DNA of 32,717 bases, from the NCBI GenBank assembly GCA_028281605.1, contig JANQJO010000135.1, forward strand, positions 1 through 32,717. The letters are read 5' to 3'. A program made the translations under genes and the position numbers. Origin of the DNA: Pseudomonadales bacterium (GTDB taxonomy: Bacteria > Pseudomonadota > Gammaproteobacteria > Pseudomonadales > JANQJO01). The notes beneath the pieces were generated by a model that had not been told where the DNA came from, ran no database searches, and saw only the letters and a list, made by a program, of their open reading frames with translations. Below, one piece after another: positions 1 to 7,895 of the stretch. Numbering within the stretch: the first letter of the stretch is position 1; each line of letters starts with the position of its first letter.

Positions 1-176
1 CGCTCAGACAAGCATCCGCTCCAAATGTTAAAGTTATTTCGTGACCATTCCTTATTTCGTGCTCTTTCCTAAGGGGCTAATCCACGATCCTAATGACGAC
101 ATTTTCTAAATAAGGCCTTCATTTGTGTTGCCTGTTTTTGCTCATTTTAATACCCTAATAAAATATTTTTAATTTC

Positions 177-746
177 TTAATATTGTTTTTCATAAACGCT
201 TTGTAACGTTGAGCTACCTCTTAGTTGCCCCTTAGCATGCACTGTTACTCGATAGTAATGACTGGTAATTAATGAATTTCCATAGGCACTATTTTGCGTT
301 AAAGATTTATTATAATCAAATTCTTCAACAATATAACGAGGTTCCCATTTTTTATTAGTCATAGGTTTTTGTTCATTTTGAACCAAACTCCATTGATCAT
401 CTGTCAATTCACCTAAATGGGTTTTACCTGTCTGTGACAGCAACTGTTCTCCTAAAGTTGTTGACCAAATAACATCTTTATCAAAAGCACTGTCAATACT
501 ATTGATTGCTGAGGGGGCTTCATCCCAGGCACTAATCATATTTTCTGTAAGTAAAAGAGCTGATTGCGCTTCTTCTTCTGCAAGATAACGATCTCGAAAA
601 TTAGAAGTCATTTTCTCATCTAAACGGCTGCCTGTATTACTACTTGTTCCAATAATAATAAGCAAAGTTATAGCGATTAAACAAACAATAAGAGATGAGC
701 CTTGTGTTTTTTTTGGCCCAAACAATACGCTTAGATTAGTACTCAT
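177..746 (-). CDS. pilX: Type IV pilus minor pilin PilX-like (prepilin)
   Basis: 189-residue protein of the PilX family, expected to sit in the type IV pilus minor-pilin priming complex in the inner membrane and at the pilus tip. A short basic leader ends at QG (residues 15-16), followed by the hydrophobic stretch SSLIVCLIAITLLIII. There is no Glu at mature position 5, as usual for PilX/GspK-type minor pilins that cap the complex. The next segment (RDRYLAEEEAQSALLLTE) resembles the PilX helix that follows the membrane segment. The ATG overlaps the TGA of pilW by four bases (ATGA), so it is the last gene of a translationally coupled fimT-pilV-pilW-pilX operon. The pilY1 and pilE genes that often follow pilX are not here; 1-176 shows no gene. 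The family call rests on the N-terminus and gene order; the C-terminal domain is divergent. Confidence 0.85.
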   Translation of the reverse strand: MSTNLSVLFGPKKTQGSSLIVCLIAITLLIIIGTSSNTGSRLDEKMTSNFRDRYLAEEEAQSALLLTENMISAWDEAPSAINSIDSAFDKDVIWSTTLGEQLLSQTGKTHLGELTDDQWSLVQNEQKPMTNKKWEPRYIVEEFDYNKSLTQNSAYGNSLITSHYYRVTVHAKGQLRGSSTLQSVYEKQY

Positions 747-1513
747 CCGTTCACCTGATTAGGAATATAAATAGTTTCAGTAAAAATACGACGGCTATAA
801 CCATCACTGTGTTGTATCGTTTTGCCAAATAGGTTGAAATTTGTATCTTTAGACAAGACGTTTTTCTTATCTGAGATCATAACCAAACCAACAGAAACAA
901 ATTTGATATTTGCCAATGTGTCTACATTTGCATTAACTAAATCTTTAGATAACATATATCTACTCTGATTATTTTCAACAAAACCAAAAGACAAGTGCAT
1001 ATCTTCTATATTATTTGCCAATATATGTACATTTCTATTGATGTCCTCGCACAGCAAGTTTTTTTCAGTTTTATCCACCCAAAAGCTGATATAAAATGTT
1101 TTTTCATTGCCTGAAATTGTGTCTGGATGAGGAATTTTATTGCCTGAACAATCTTCAAGCGCTCCATCTCTTCGGCCTTGTAAACGCACAGTAATTTTAT
1201 CTGACTCATTATTTTGAGCAGGTTCAGTTAGAATGAATTGTCCTTGCTTAAAAGGTAATTTATCTGGAAACGCACCTTCCAAACTATCGCGCGGGGATGC
1301 TTTATACCCGGCGTGGCGAATGGCTTTGCTTAGAAACAAAAAAGAAAATCGAGCGTTACTTTGAATGTCCGAAGCATCATCATGCACTATATAACTTTCT
1401 TTAGTACTAAAAAGCAAAGATAACACAATAGCTGTGATAAATAAGCTGAGTGTAATTGAAATCATCAGCTCAACAAGCCCAACACCTTGCTGTTGACGAT
1501 AGTTTGTATTCAC
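743..1513 (-). CDS. pilW: Type IV pilus minor pilin PilW-like (prepilin)
   Basis: Minor pilin of the PilW family, a partner of PilV, PilX and FimT/FimU in starting pilus assembly and presenting PilY1. The class III leader ends in QQQG, with the mature start VGLVELMIS carrying Glu at position 5, followed by about 20 hydrophobic residues. The region after it (DIQSNARFSFLFLSKAIRHA) is the typical PilW helix with an RHAGY-like end. I chose the GTG at 1513, preceded by GAGAGG, giving 256 residues and an 8-base gap after pilV. An in-frame TTG at 1525 would overlap the pilV stop by four bases but has no ribosome-binding site. The stop overlaps the pilX start. Length is a little short for the family but the ends look intact. 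Confidence 0.87.
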   Translation of the reverse strand: MNTNYRQQQGVGLVELMISITLSLFITAIVLSLLFSTKESYIVHDDASDIQSNARFSFLFLSKAIRHAGYKASPRDSLEGAFPDKLPFKQGQFILTEPAQNNESDKITVRLQGRRDGALEDCSGNKIPHPDTISGNEKTFYISFWVDKTEKNLLCEDINRNVHILANNIEDMHLSFGFVENNQSRYMLSKDLVNANVDTLANIKFVSVGLVMISDKKNVLSKDTNFNLFGKTIQHSDGYSRRIFTETIYIPNQVNG

Positions 1514-1521
1514 AGGACCTC

Positions 1522-2019
1522 TCAAAATCTAGCTTGATAACTTATGCACAACAAACCTTTTCCACATTCTGGTGGAGTGCTTGTGTTGTCATCCCAAATA
1601 TTACGTTCACTCCAGCTCAATGTAACTTCATAATAATTATCAACAACTACATGATTTAAAACAGCATCTGAACCTGTTGGCATATTTTGCTGAAGGCTTT
1701 GCCTCCACTCATACAAATCCCAAAGAGCAATTTCTGTTTCAGTACAAAGATTTTGATAACAATCTTTCGGTGTAGAAGCTATGTTAAAATTCACTAGATA
1801 ATCATTCAAAACTGTTGCATTACCCCGCATACGACTAAAAAGATCTTGTGCCAACGCCGTAGCTTGACTGCGATAATGAGAGTATTGACTGTCTCTTAAG
1901 TTGTTCATCTGCAACTTAGCAACACCTAAAGTGCCTACGGCAACAATCAAAAGAGAAACCAATACTTCAATTAATGATACACCTTTATGAAAACTATATG
2001 TGCTCAGTGTTATATACAT
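1522..2019 (-). CDS. pilV: Type IV pilus minor pilin PilV-like (prepilin)
   Basis: 165-residue minor pilin of the PilV family. The leader ends HKG and the mature protein begins VSLIEVLVSLLIVAVG, with Glu at position 5, the signature of substrates of the prepilin peptidase PilD. It is followed by GVAKLQMNNLRDSQYSHYRSQ, close to the standard PilV motif (LQ..L..SQ.A..RS.A). The C-terminal half has cysteines (about residues 82, 86, 152 and 158) that could form disulfides in the periplasm, an inference from pilin structures. It begins with ATG ten bases before the end of fimT, so the two genes overlap and are probably translationally coupled. Confidence 0.87.
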   Translation of the reverse strand: MYITLSTYSFHKGVSLIEVLVSLLIVAVGTLGVAKLQMNNLRDSQYSHYRSQATALAQDLFSRMRGNATVLNDYLVNFNIASTPKDCYQNLCTETEIALWDLYEWRQSLQQNMPTGSDAVLNHVVVDNYYEVTLSWSERNIWDDNTSTPPECGKGLLCISYQARF

Positions 2020-2525
2020 TTAGGAGTTCCTTTACCTTCTAAAATTGCACCAGCAACCGAGACTGTCAACAAACTTATATCAACTGCTGCCTGCTTACAA
2101 CTCCAAAACTCTATCGGTTCACTCGAAAGGCCCATATAATTATAATGGAAAGTCCTATTTGCAATACTACTTTGTAAACCTTCAGGGATATAATCTTGCT
2201 CCACTCGTAATAACTCATCACCATCAGCCGTGCTGAAAAAATTATCTTCATTATTATCAGAAAAAACAATAAATCCATCCGACCAATTGCCAGTACAACT
2301 ATTTGCATCACTTGATGGGCACATGCTCACCTGACCACCCCGACTAATTGCTTCATTTCTCATATGCTCTAGAGTTTTCTTTAGAGTCATTTGGGCCGCT
2401 TGATTCATTTGACGAGAAGTTGCTGATCGAAAAGATGAAGTGGTCGCACCCAGCAATAGAGCAAGTATCATCAGTGTTGCCATCATCTCAACTAAGGTGA
2501 AGCCCGCCACACGTTTTTTGACCAA
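2010..2525 (-). CDS. fimT: Type IV pilus minor pilin FimT/FimU (GspH family)
   Basis: 171-residue GspH/FimT-type minor pilin and first gene of the minor-pilin operon. The leader MVKKRVAG precedes FTLVEMMATLMILALL, with Glu at mature position 5. The GspH core follows, including a long helix (about 35-60) ending in MRNEAISRGG and a C-terminal beta region (CTGNWSDGFIVFSD, then DGDELLRVEQ) typical of FimT/FimU. The start is TTG, supported by AGAGGT eight bases upstream and by the short leader that results. In some bacteria FimT is the DNA-binding pilin for competence; FimU is the structural homologue. The sequence alone does not decide which role applies. It is divergent from the protease gene at 2859. 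Confidence 0.85.
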   Translation of the reverse strand: MVKKRVAGFTLVEMMATLMILALLLGATTSSFRSATSRQMNQAAQMTLKKTLEHMRNEAISRGGQVSMCPSSDANSCTGNWSDGFIVFSDNNEDNFFSTADGDELLRVEQDYIPEGLQSSIANRTFHYNYMGLSSEPIEFWSCKQAAVDISLLTVSVAGAILEGKGTPKCI

Positions 2526-2858
2526 TGTTGAATACCTCTAAAATCAAACAAATAAACTTGATAACTTAGTTAATATTTATATAATTATCAGCCAGAATAA
2601 GATAAGGAGCAAATACGAGCATTGGAACAAGCAGAGCAACATCAACAGCTTTCTTATTCAATGTATTACAATCGATTAACTAAAGTATAGAGGCTAAAAG
2701 CCGGGGCAGTGGATTTTGAATTTTCCAAAACTGAATCATAACTTGTTGTTTTTTAACAGTTTTGTTGTGTTACAAACTAAGTGAATTATGTTTGACTTTT
2801 GTTTCAAACGGTACTTAAGCGAAAAGATAAAGCTTAACTAGAGCACAGAGCATTAGAA
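2526..2858. other. Divergent intergenic region between fimT and the Deg-like protease
   Basis: 333 AT-rich bases that must hold the promoters for the minor-pilin operon (minus) and the protease pair (plus). The best sigma-70-like -35 match on the plus strand is TTGACT at 2792-2797, with a poor -10 candidate 17 bases later (TTAAGC at 2815). No convincing gene, terminator or repeat was seen. Confidence 0.4.
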
Positions 2859-3956
2859 ATGAAACAACAAATTCAAGAGTTTAACCCCTTTGCAAAGTTT
2901 TACCTCCTGGTAGCTATTTTAGTCCTTGTTCAACTAGTAGGGTTACACAACTCAGTTTATGCCCGATCTTTATTGTCCTTTGCTACTGAAGATGAAGCCA
3001 ACACCATCGAAATTTTTGAAAAAGCCAGTGAATCCGTGGTTTACGTCACCAATACAGCACTTAAGCGAGATTTTTTTTCGTTTAACGTTTTCGAAACCCC
3101 CCAAGGAACAGGCAGTGGCTTTGTATGGAGAGAAGATGGCATTATTGTCACTAATTTTCATGTCATACAAAACGCTCATAGGATTACTGTTTCCTTTCCA
3201 GATCAATCCAGCTGGGAAGCTAAAGTTTTAGGGGTTGCTCCTGAAAAAGATCTTGCTGTTTTAAAAATAAGCGCGCCAACAAGAAATTTTAAAGTATTGC
3301 CTTTAGGTAATGCGAACCAGTTACAAGTTGGTCGCAAAGTTTTGGCTATTGGCAACCCTTTTGGTTTAGATACGACTTTGACAGTGGGTGTTGTCAGTGC
3401 ATTAGGCCGTGAAATCAAATCTGTTACTGGGCGTACTATAAAAAACGTCATACAAACGGATGCAGCAATCAATCCTGGCAACTCAGGTGGACCCTTATTA
3501 AATTCTCTAGGTCAATTAATTGGAGTGAATACCGCTATCTATAGCTTAAGTGGCGCAAACGTTGGGATAGGCTTTGCTATTCCTGTCAATACCGTAAAAA
3601 AAACAGTCGTACAATTGATAGAACATGGTAAGTTGATCCGCCCCATTCTTGGTATTGAGTCAGCACCTGATAATTGGGCAAAGCGTTTTGGCATCAAAGG
3701 AGTCATTGTGGTTTCAGTAACTCCAGGATTACCTGCGTACAGATCAGGCCTTAAGGGCATTACAAGAAATTATCTAGGTGAGTTGATACTAGGTGATGTT
3801 ATTATTGGAATAGAAGGTCAAAGCATAGAAAACAATGATGATTTATTAGAAATTTTAGAGACACGTCAAGCAGGAAATACTGTTCGATTGACTACCCAAA
3901 GAAGCGACCAGATACTGCAATTTGATATTAAGCTGGCCTCACCTCATCTTCCATGA
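2859..3956 (+). CDS. Periplasmic trypsin-like serine protease with one PDZ domain, Deg1-like
   Basis: 365-residue HtrA/Deg family protease (S1C), predicted to degrade misfolded or signalling substrates in the periplasm. An N-terminal hydrophobic segment (about 13-30) ending in YARS may be a cleavable signal or an anchor. The triad is visible as His101 (TNFHV), Asp131 (EKDLAVLKI) and Ser209 (NPGNSGGP). A single PDZ domain covers about 262-360 (RPILGI ... LGDVIIGIEG). The wording around the triad (SVVYVTN, PQGTGSGFVW, TDAAINPGNSGG, TAIYSLSGANVGIGFAIPV) recalls plant and cyanobacterial Deg1 more than E. coli DegS or DegP, judged from memory. DegP would have two PDZ domains. The next gene starts 24 bases later, so co-transcription is likely. 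Confidence 0.88.
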   Translation: MKQQIQEFNPFAKFYLLVAILVLVQLVGLHNSVYARSLLSFATEDEANTIEIFEKASESVVYVTNTALKRDFFSFNVFETPQGTGSGFVWREDGIIVTNFHVIQNAHRITVSFPDQSSWEAKVLGVAPEKDLAVLKISAPTRNFKVLPLGNANQLQVGRKVLAIGNPFGLDTTLTVGVVSALGREIKSVTGRTIKNVIQTDAAINPGNSGGPLLNSLGQLIGVNTAIYSLSGANVGIGFAIPVNTVKKTVVQLIEHGKLIRPILGIESAPDNWAKRFGIKGVIVVSVTPGLPAYRSGLKGITRNYLGELILGDVIIGIEGQSIENNDDLLEILETRQAGNTVRLTTQRSDQILQFDIKLASPHLP

Positions 3957-3980
3957 GCTGCGGCGGCTACACTTAACGGT

Positions 3981-5168
3981 ATGAATATTCATGGATATGT
4001 AGAACCTAGATTTCGCCCAGTCATGAATCTTTTTGCCAGTCACAACCGAGGCTGCATATCAAGCGGCAGTGCTTTGGTTATATATCATAAAGGTCAGTGT
4101 ATCGCTGATCTTTGGGCCGGTGTTAGAGACAATAACCACAATTTTTGGAAGCCTAACACGCTAGTGATGGGGTTTTCTGTCACTAAAGGGGTGTTGTCAA
4201 CACTGGTCCATATTTTAGTAGATCGAGGCATACTAGAATATGATGTTCCAATTGTAAAGTATTGGCCAGAGTTTGGTGTCAATGGCAAATCTGAAATTAC
4301 CTTAAGACATATTCTATCTCATGAGGCCGGTTTATATTGCGTTTCTAGCCTCGTTAATCATGCAGAACAAATGTATGATTGGGTATTTATGACCAAAGCC
4401 CTTGCTCAAGCCACACCCATCCACAAGCCTGGAGTAAAACACGGATATCATGCGTTGACTTATGGTTGGCTAATCGGTGAAATCATACAAAGAACAATGG
4501 GCAAATCGGTTGAAGATTTAGTACAAGAGCTGATCGCAAGCCCGCTGGATCTAGAAGGTTGTTTTTTTGGTTATACGGATGCTTTACAATATCGCACGGC
4601 TAAGCTATTTATGCGTTCGGGCCATATTATGCCTTTCCAAAAAGAATCAGCTTTACGAAAAGCCTTATTGAAATCTTTACCCTTTTTTTTTCAACTAAAA
4701 AAAACAGACTTTAGTGGTTTCAGACGAGCTTTTTTACCTGTAGGTATTGAAGACATTGATTTTAATTCAAAAACGTGGGGCAGTGCGCCCATTTGGGCTG
4801 CGAATGGTTTTTTTGATGCGCGATCACTTGCTAAATTGTATGCGGCCTTAGTTTCAAGCCAATATATGGATATAGAGCTTATTTCACAACAAACTCTACA
4901 GGAGGCTACTCGCATTCACAACAAAGGTTCTGGAGAAGTACTACCTTTTACAATGGCTTGGCGTTTAGGTTACCATGGTATCTCCGGCATGAAACCTCTA
5001 CCGAATGCTTTTGGTCACGTTGGTATTGGTGGTTCAGCCGCTTGGGCTGACCCAACTCGTGATCTTGCTGTAGCATTAGTGAGTAATCGTACAGACTTAA
5101 GTGCTTTTGCTAGATATTTCGCTATGACTAACACGGTTATTCATTGCGTAGATAAGCCTGATCAATGA
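3981..5168 (+). CDS. Beta-lactamase-fold serine hydrolase (class C-like / esterase family VIII)
   Basis: 395-residue serine hydrolase of the beta-lactamase-related superfamily. The nucleophile motif SxxK is Ser66-Val-Thr-Lys69 in FSVTKG. The second motif is Tyr156 in GYHALTYGWLIGEI, and the third region is GHVGIGGSAAWADP (345-358). The motif spacing and the GYHALTYG element match EstB-like esterases (family VIII) and other members acting on ester or amide bonds, rather than classical AmpC with its KTG box. No signal peptide is evident, so it is probably cytoplasmic, which argues against an antibiotic-resistance role. It lies 24 bases downstream of the protease with no clear ribosome-binding site and may depend on read-through from it. 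It converges with pdxA, with only 18 bases between the stops. The true substrate is unknown. Confidence 0.85.
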   Translation: MNIHGYVEPRFRPVMNLFASHNRGCISSGSALVIYHKGQCIADLWAGVRDNNHNFWKPNTLVMGFSVTKGVLSTLVHILVDRGILEYDVPIVKYWPEFGVNGKSEITLRHILSHEAGLYCVSSLVNHAEQMYDWVFMTKALAQATPIHKPGVKHGYHALTYGWLIGEIIQRTMGKSVEDLVQELIASPLDLEGCFFGYTDALQYRTAKLFMRSGHIMPFQKESALRKALLKSLPFFFQLKKTDFSGFRRAFLPVGIEDIDFNSKTWGSAPIWAANGFFDARSLAKLYAALVSSQYMDIELISQQTLQEATRIHNKGSGEVLPFTMAWRLGYHGISGMKPLPNAFGHVGIGGSAAWADPTRDLAVALVSNRTDLSAFARYFAMTNTVIHCVDKPDQ

Positions 5169-5186
5169 TACTTTCATAGAATCTTA

Positions 5187-6173
5187 TTAAATACAAGCCA
5201 CACTCATATTGATTGCATACTCAATCGCCCGATCAAAACTTAAGTTCGACGCTTGCCCTGTACCGGCCAATTCCAAAGCAGTTCCATGATCAACTGAAGT
5301 TCGTAAAATAGGTAGTCCCAAAGTAATATTAACTGCGGACTCAAAACCCATATGCTTTAGCACTGGCAGCCCTTGGTCATGATAATGTGTTAAAAAAGCA
5401 TCGGCTCGTTCAATATTTTGAGATAAAAATGCAGTATCTGCTGGTACGGGTCCAATCAAGTCCCATCCTTGCTCACGCAGTTTATCTAAGCAAGGTTCAA
5501 TAATAGTTTGTTCTTCAAAACCTAGATGTCCTCCTTCTCCTGCATGTGGATTTAAACCACAGACATAGATTTTAGGCGAATCAATACCAAATTGTCTGTG
5601 TAAAGCTTTATATAAAATCTCCAAAGTTGCGTGTAGTAGAGCTGGTGTCAGTTGATCAGCTACTTTGCGTAGTGGTATATGTGTTGTTGTTAATGCCACA
5701 CGCAGCATATCATGAGCTAACATCATCACAACCTGTGGCGTTTGCGTCAATTTCTGCAAAAATTCAGTATGGCCACTGAAAGAAAACCCAGCTTCATTAA
5801 TTATTCCTTTATGAATAGGCCCAGTCACTAATGCATCACATTGATTCTGTTGACACAGTTGTATGGCCCGCTCTAAAACTTTTAGAATATAAGCACTATT
5901 CTTTACCTGCAATTGACCAGGCTCAACACTAACAAAACCTTCTACTGGCACATAAGGAATCACCGAAGCCCTATGTGGTATAATCTCTTGACTCAAATCA
6001 ATTGGCACTAACTTAGTAGGCAGTCCTAACAGCTTAGCCCGTTTCTCCAACGCAATCGGATCACCTATGTAGACCAACTGGGCTGAATAATCTTTTTGTA
6101 AGCTTTGCAATAACACATCAGGCCCGATACCAGCCGGCTCGCCTGCGGTCAAAGCAATTCGCTTACTTTTCAT
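5187..6173 (-). CDS. pdxA: 4-hydroxythreonine-4-phosphate dehydrogenase PdxA
   Basis: 328-residue PdxA, which oxidises 4-phosphohydroxy-L-threonine with NAD(P). The unstable product decarboxylates and is joined to deoxyxylulose phosphate by PdxJ to make pyridoxine phosphate. The N-terminal GEPAGIGP motif and the three metal-binding histidines are present: His165 (TTTHIPLR), His210 (NPHAGEGG) and His265 (YHDQGLP). Length equals the usual 325-335. The ATG overlaps the surA stop by four bases (ATGA), the common surA-pdxA coupling of gammaproteobacteria. The usual downstream ksgA is replaced here by a convergent hydrolase gene. pdxB of the same pathway is at 31408-32589. Confidence 0.97.
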   Translation of the reverse strand: MKSKRIALTAGEPAGIGPDVLLQSLQKDYSAQLVYIGDPIALEKRAKLLGLPTKLVPIDLSQEIIPHRASVIPYVPVEGFVSVEPGQLQVKNSAYILKVLERAIQLCQQNQCDALVTGPIHKGIINEAGFSFSGHTEFLQKLTQTPQVVMMLAHDMLRVALTTTHIPLRKVADQLTPALLHATLEILYKALHRQFGIDSPKIYVCGLNPHAGEGGHLGFEEQTIIEPCLDKLREQGWDLIGPVPADTAFLSQNIERADAFLTHYHDQGLPVLKHMGFESAVNITLGLPILRTSVDHGTALELAGTGQASNLSFDRAIEYAINMSVACI

Positions 6174-7492
6174 ATACGTATTTCTATATAGGCATTTTGT
6201 TTAATTTCACGTAACCACGCTTCCAACTCTTCATCAAATTTTCGTCTAAAAATCAAATTTTTAGCCATCGCAATACGATTCTGTTCACTAAAATCTTGGC
6301 TTCTACGTTGATTAACCTTGATAATATGCCAGCCATATTGTGTTCGAAAAGGCTTAGATACCGCACCTTCCGGTTGCTTATTCATGACTTTTTCAAACTC
6401 AGGTACCATCATCTCTGGATTAATCCAGCCCAAGTTTCCACCTCTGCGCGCTGTGGCTGTATCATCAGAATACGCTTTTGCTAACTCGTCAAAAAAAGCT
6501 CCTGCTAGCAAACGCTCATACAACTCTGAAATCAAAACTTGTACTTGAGCATCATTACGAATGGCATTGGCTTTAACCAAAATATGCTGAGCCTTCGTTT
6601 GGAGCACTTTTTTTTCTGCCCCACCTCTTTTGTCAATCAAAGTTATCAAATGATATCCACCACCATCGCGTATAGGTTCAGAAATTTCACCCACTGTCAT
6701 TTGTTGTGCTTTTTCAGCAAATAAAGTTGGCAATTGTGCAACACGTTTCCACCCTAAATCTCCGCCTTTCAACGCCGTTTGTCCCGCAGAATAAGTCAAA
6801 GCAGCTTGTTGAAAACTAACTTCTCCTGAAGATAATCGCTTATATAAATGCTTAACCAACTGTTCCCTTTTTTCAATTTCAGCTTCTCCAGAAGCATCGC
6901 TAAAAGCAATCAAAATATGGCCTAATCTGTACTCTGCAGACAAAGCTTCTCGTCCCAGAGGTGAAGCTAAAAAATGCAAGGTATCTTGATCTGACACTTG
7001 TATTCTAGGATTAACAAAACGCCGTTGCACTCTTGATAACAACAGCTCCAGACTCACTTGAAAACGAAAAGTGTGGTAATCAATACCTTGTTCCGACAAA
7101 GCTTGACGAAACTGTTCTGGATTTTTTTGATTACGTTCAGCAATATCTGCAATAGCAGTGTTAATTTCAGTATCGTTCACTCTGATGCCAATACGCTCTG
7201 CCATTTGTACCTGAATAGACTCTAAAATCATACGATCAAGCACTTGACGTTGTAAAACAGATTCAGGTAGAAGTTGGCCATTTTTTCTTGAGAACTGCTG
7301 CAATAATACCTGCATTTTTCGTTGGAGTTCACTTTTTAGAATTACATCTTCATTAACAACAGCAACAATGTGATCTAAGCTTTGGTGATTCGCCCAGCTT
7401 GAATGACACGACATTACTATCAGCAAAAAGTATATCCATTTAAAAACAAACAGAATTGGCCAAATAGGACAACAGTCACGGCTAAACATCAT
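6170..7492 (-). CDS. surA: Periplasmic chaperone / peptidyl-prolyl isomerase SurA
   Basis: 440-residue SurA, which escorts unfolded outer-membrane proteins across the periplasm to the BAM complex. An N-terminal hydrophobic signal (about 12-29) ends in SSWA, with cleavage likely after residue 34. The mature N-domain begins LDHIVAVVNEDVILKSEL, a SurA hallmark. Two parvulin (PpiC) domains follow, starting near 185 (RLGHILIAF) and near 298 (AQHILVKAN), each with the GGDLGW/GGNLGW signature. The start is the first of two ATG codons, with AGGAG eight bases upstream. It is followed by pdxA with overlap. The gene that usually precedes surA, lptD, is not adjacent; a 403-base gap and an unrelated protease lie upstream, so surA must use its own promoter here. 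Confidence 0.97.
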   Translation of the reverse strand: MMFSRDCCPIWPILFVFKWIYFLLIVMSCHSSWANHQSLDHIVAVVNEDVILKSELQRKMQVLLQQFSRKNGQLLPESVLQRQVLDRMILESIQVQMAERIGIRVNDTEINTAIADIAERNQKNPEQFRQALSEQGIDYHTFRFQVSLELLLSRVQRRFVNPRIQVSDQDTLHFLASPLGREALSAEYRLGHILIAFSDASGEAEIEKREQLVKHLYKRLSSGEVSFQQAALTYSAGQTALKGGDLGWKRVAQLPTLFAEKAQQMTVGEISEPIRDGGGYHLITLIDKRGGAEKKVLQTKAQHILVKANAIRNDAQVQVLISELYERLLAGAFFDELAKAYSDDTATARRGGNLGWINPEMMVPEFEKVMNKQPEGAVSKPFRTQYGWHIIKVNQRRSQDFSEQNRIAMAKNLIFRRKFDEELEAWLREIKQNAYIEIRI

Positions 7493-7895
7493 TTGCTTAT
7501 CTCCTAATACCTATAGCCTTCCCGAATAAATTTTAGAGTTTGTTTTGACTGATCACGTACTATATACACGCTTGCGGGTTCAAAATAAACGCGGGGCCGC
7601 TCTTAAAATCCATTAGCGAAGGGTGTATGCTTTACTGATTCCTAACACTCAGAAATGCTTAAGACCTGCGCAGTTTTTTTTGGATAGAATCTTACAGGGA
7701 AGTTTAGCTAAATGAAGCAATTGAATCAAGCTATAGTCTTTGTCCAATTATGAAATGAGTTTAGGGGCAGCGATTCTCGGAATAGAACTTGCTTGATGAG
7801 GTGATTTTAGGTCGCTGTTTAACCGCAACAGTATGCTGTACTCTCAAATTTACAACAAATGAGGGAGGGGAGGTATGGGTAGTTAGGAAAAGCTG
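7493..7895. other. Intergenic region upstream of surA
   Basis: 403 bases between two minus-strand genes, so it should contain the end of the protease transcript and the surA promoter. I see no gene, tRNA or strong terminator. A purine-rich run (GAGGGAGGGGAGG) near 7860-7873 can pair only weakly with ACCTCC at the protease stop. Remains of lptD, which usually sits here, were not recognised. Confidence 0.35.

Noticed and set aside
1..176. Partial pilY1 or pilE at the left edge
   Set aside because: No frame of useful length or recognisable motif is present.
2859..3956. DegP or DegQ
   Set aside because: Only one PDZ domain is present and the active-site surroundings differ.
3981..5168. AmpC-type antibiotic resistance gene
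   Set aside because: No export signal and no KTG box. The motifs fit family VIII esterases or related hydrolases better.
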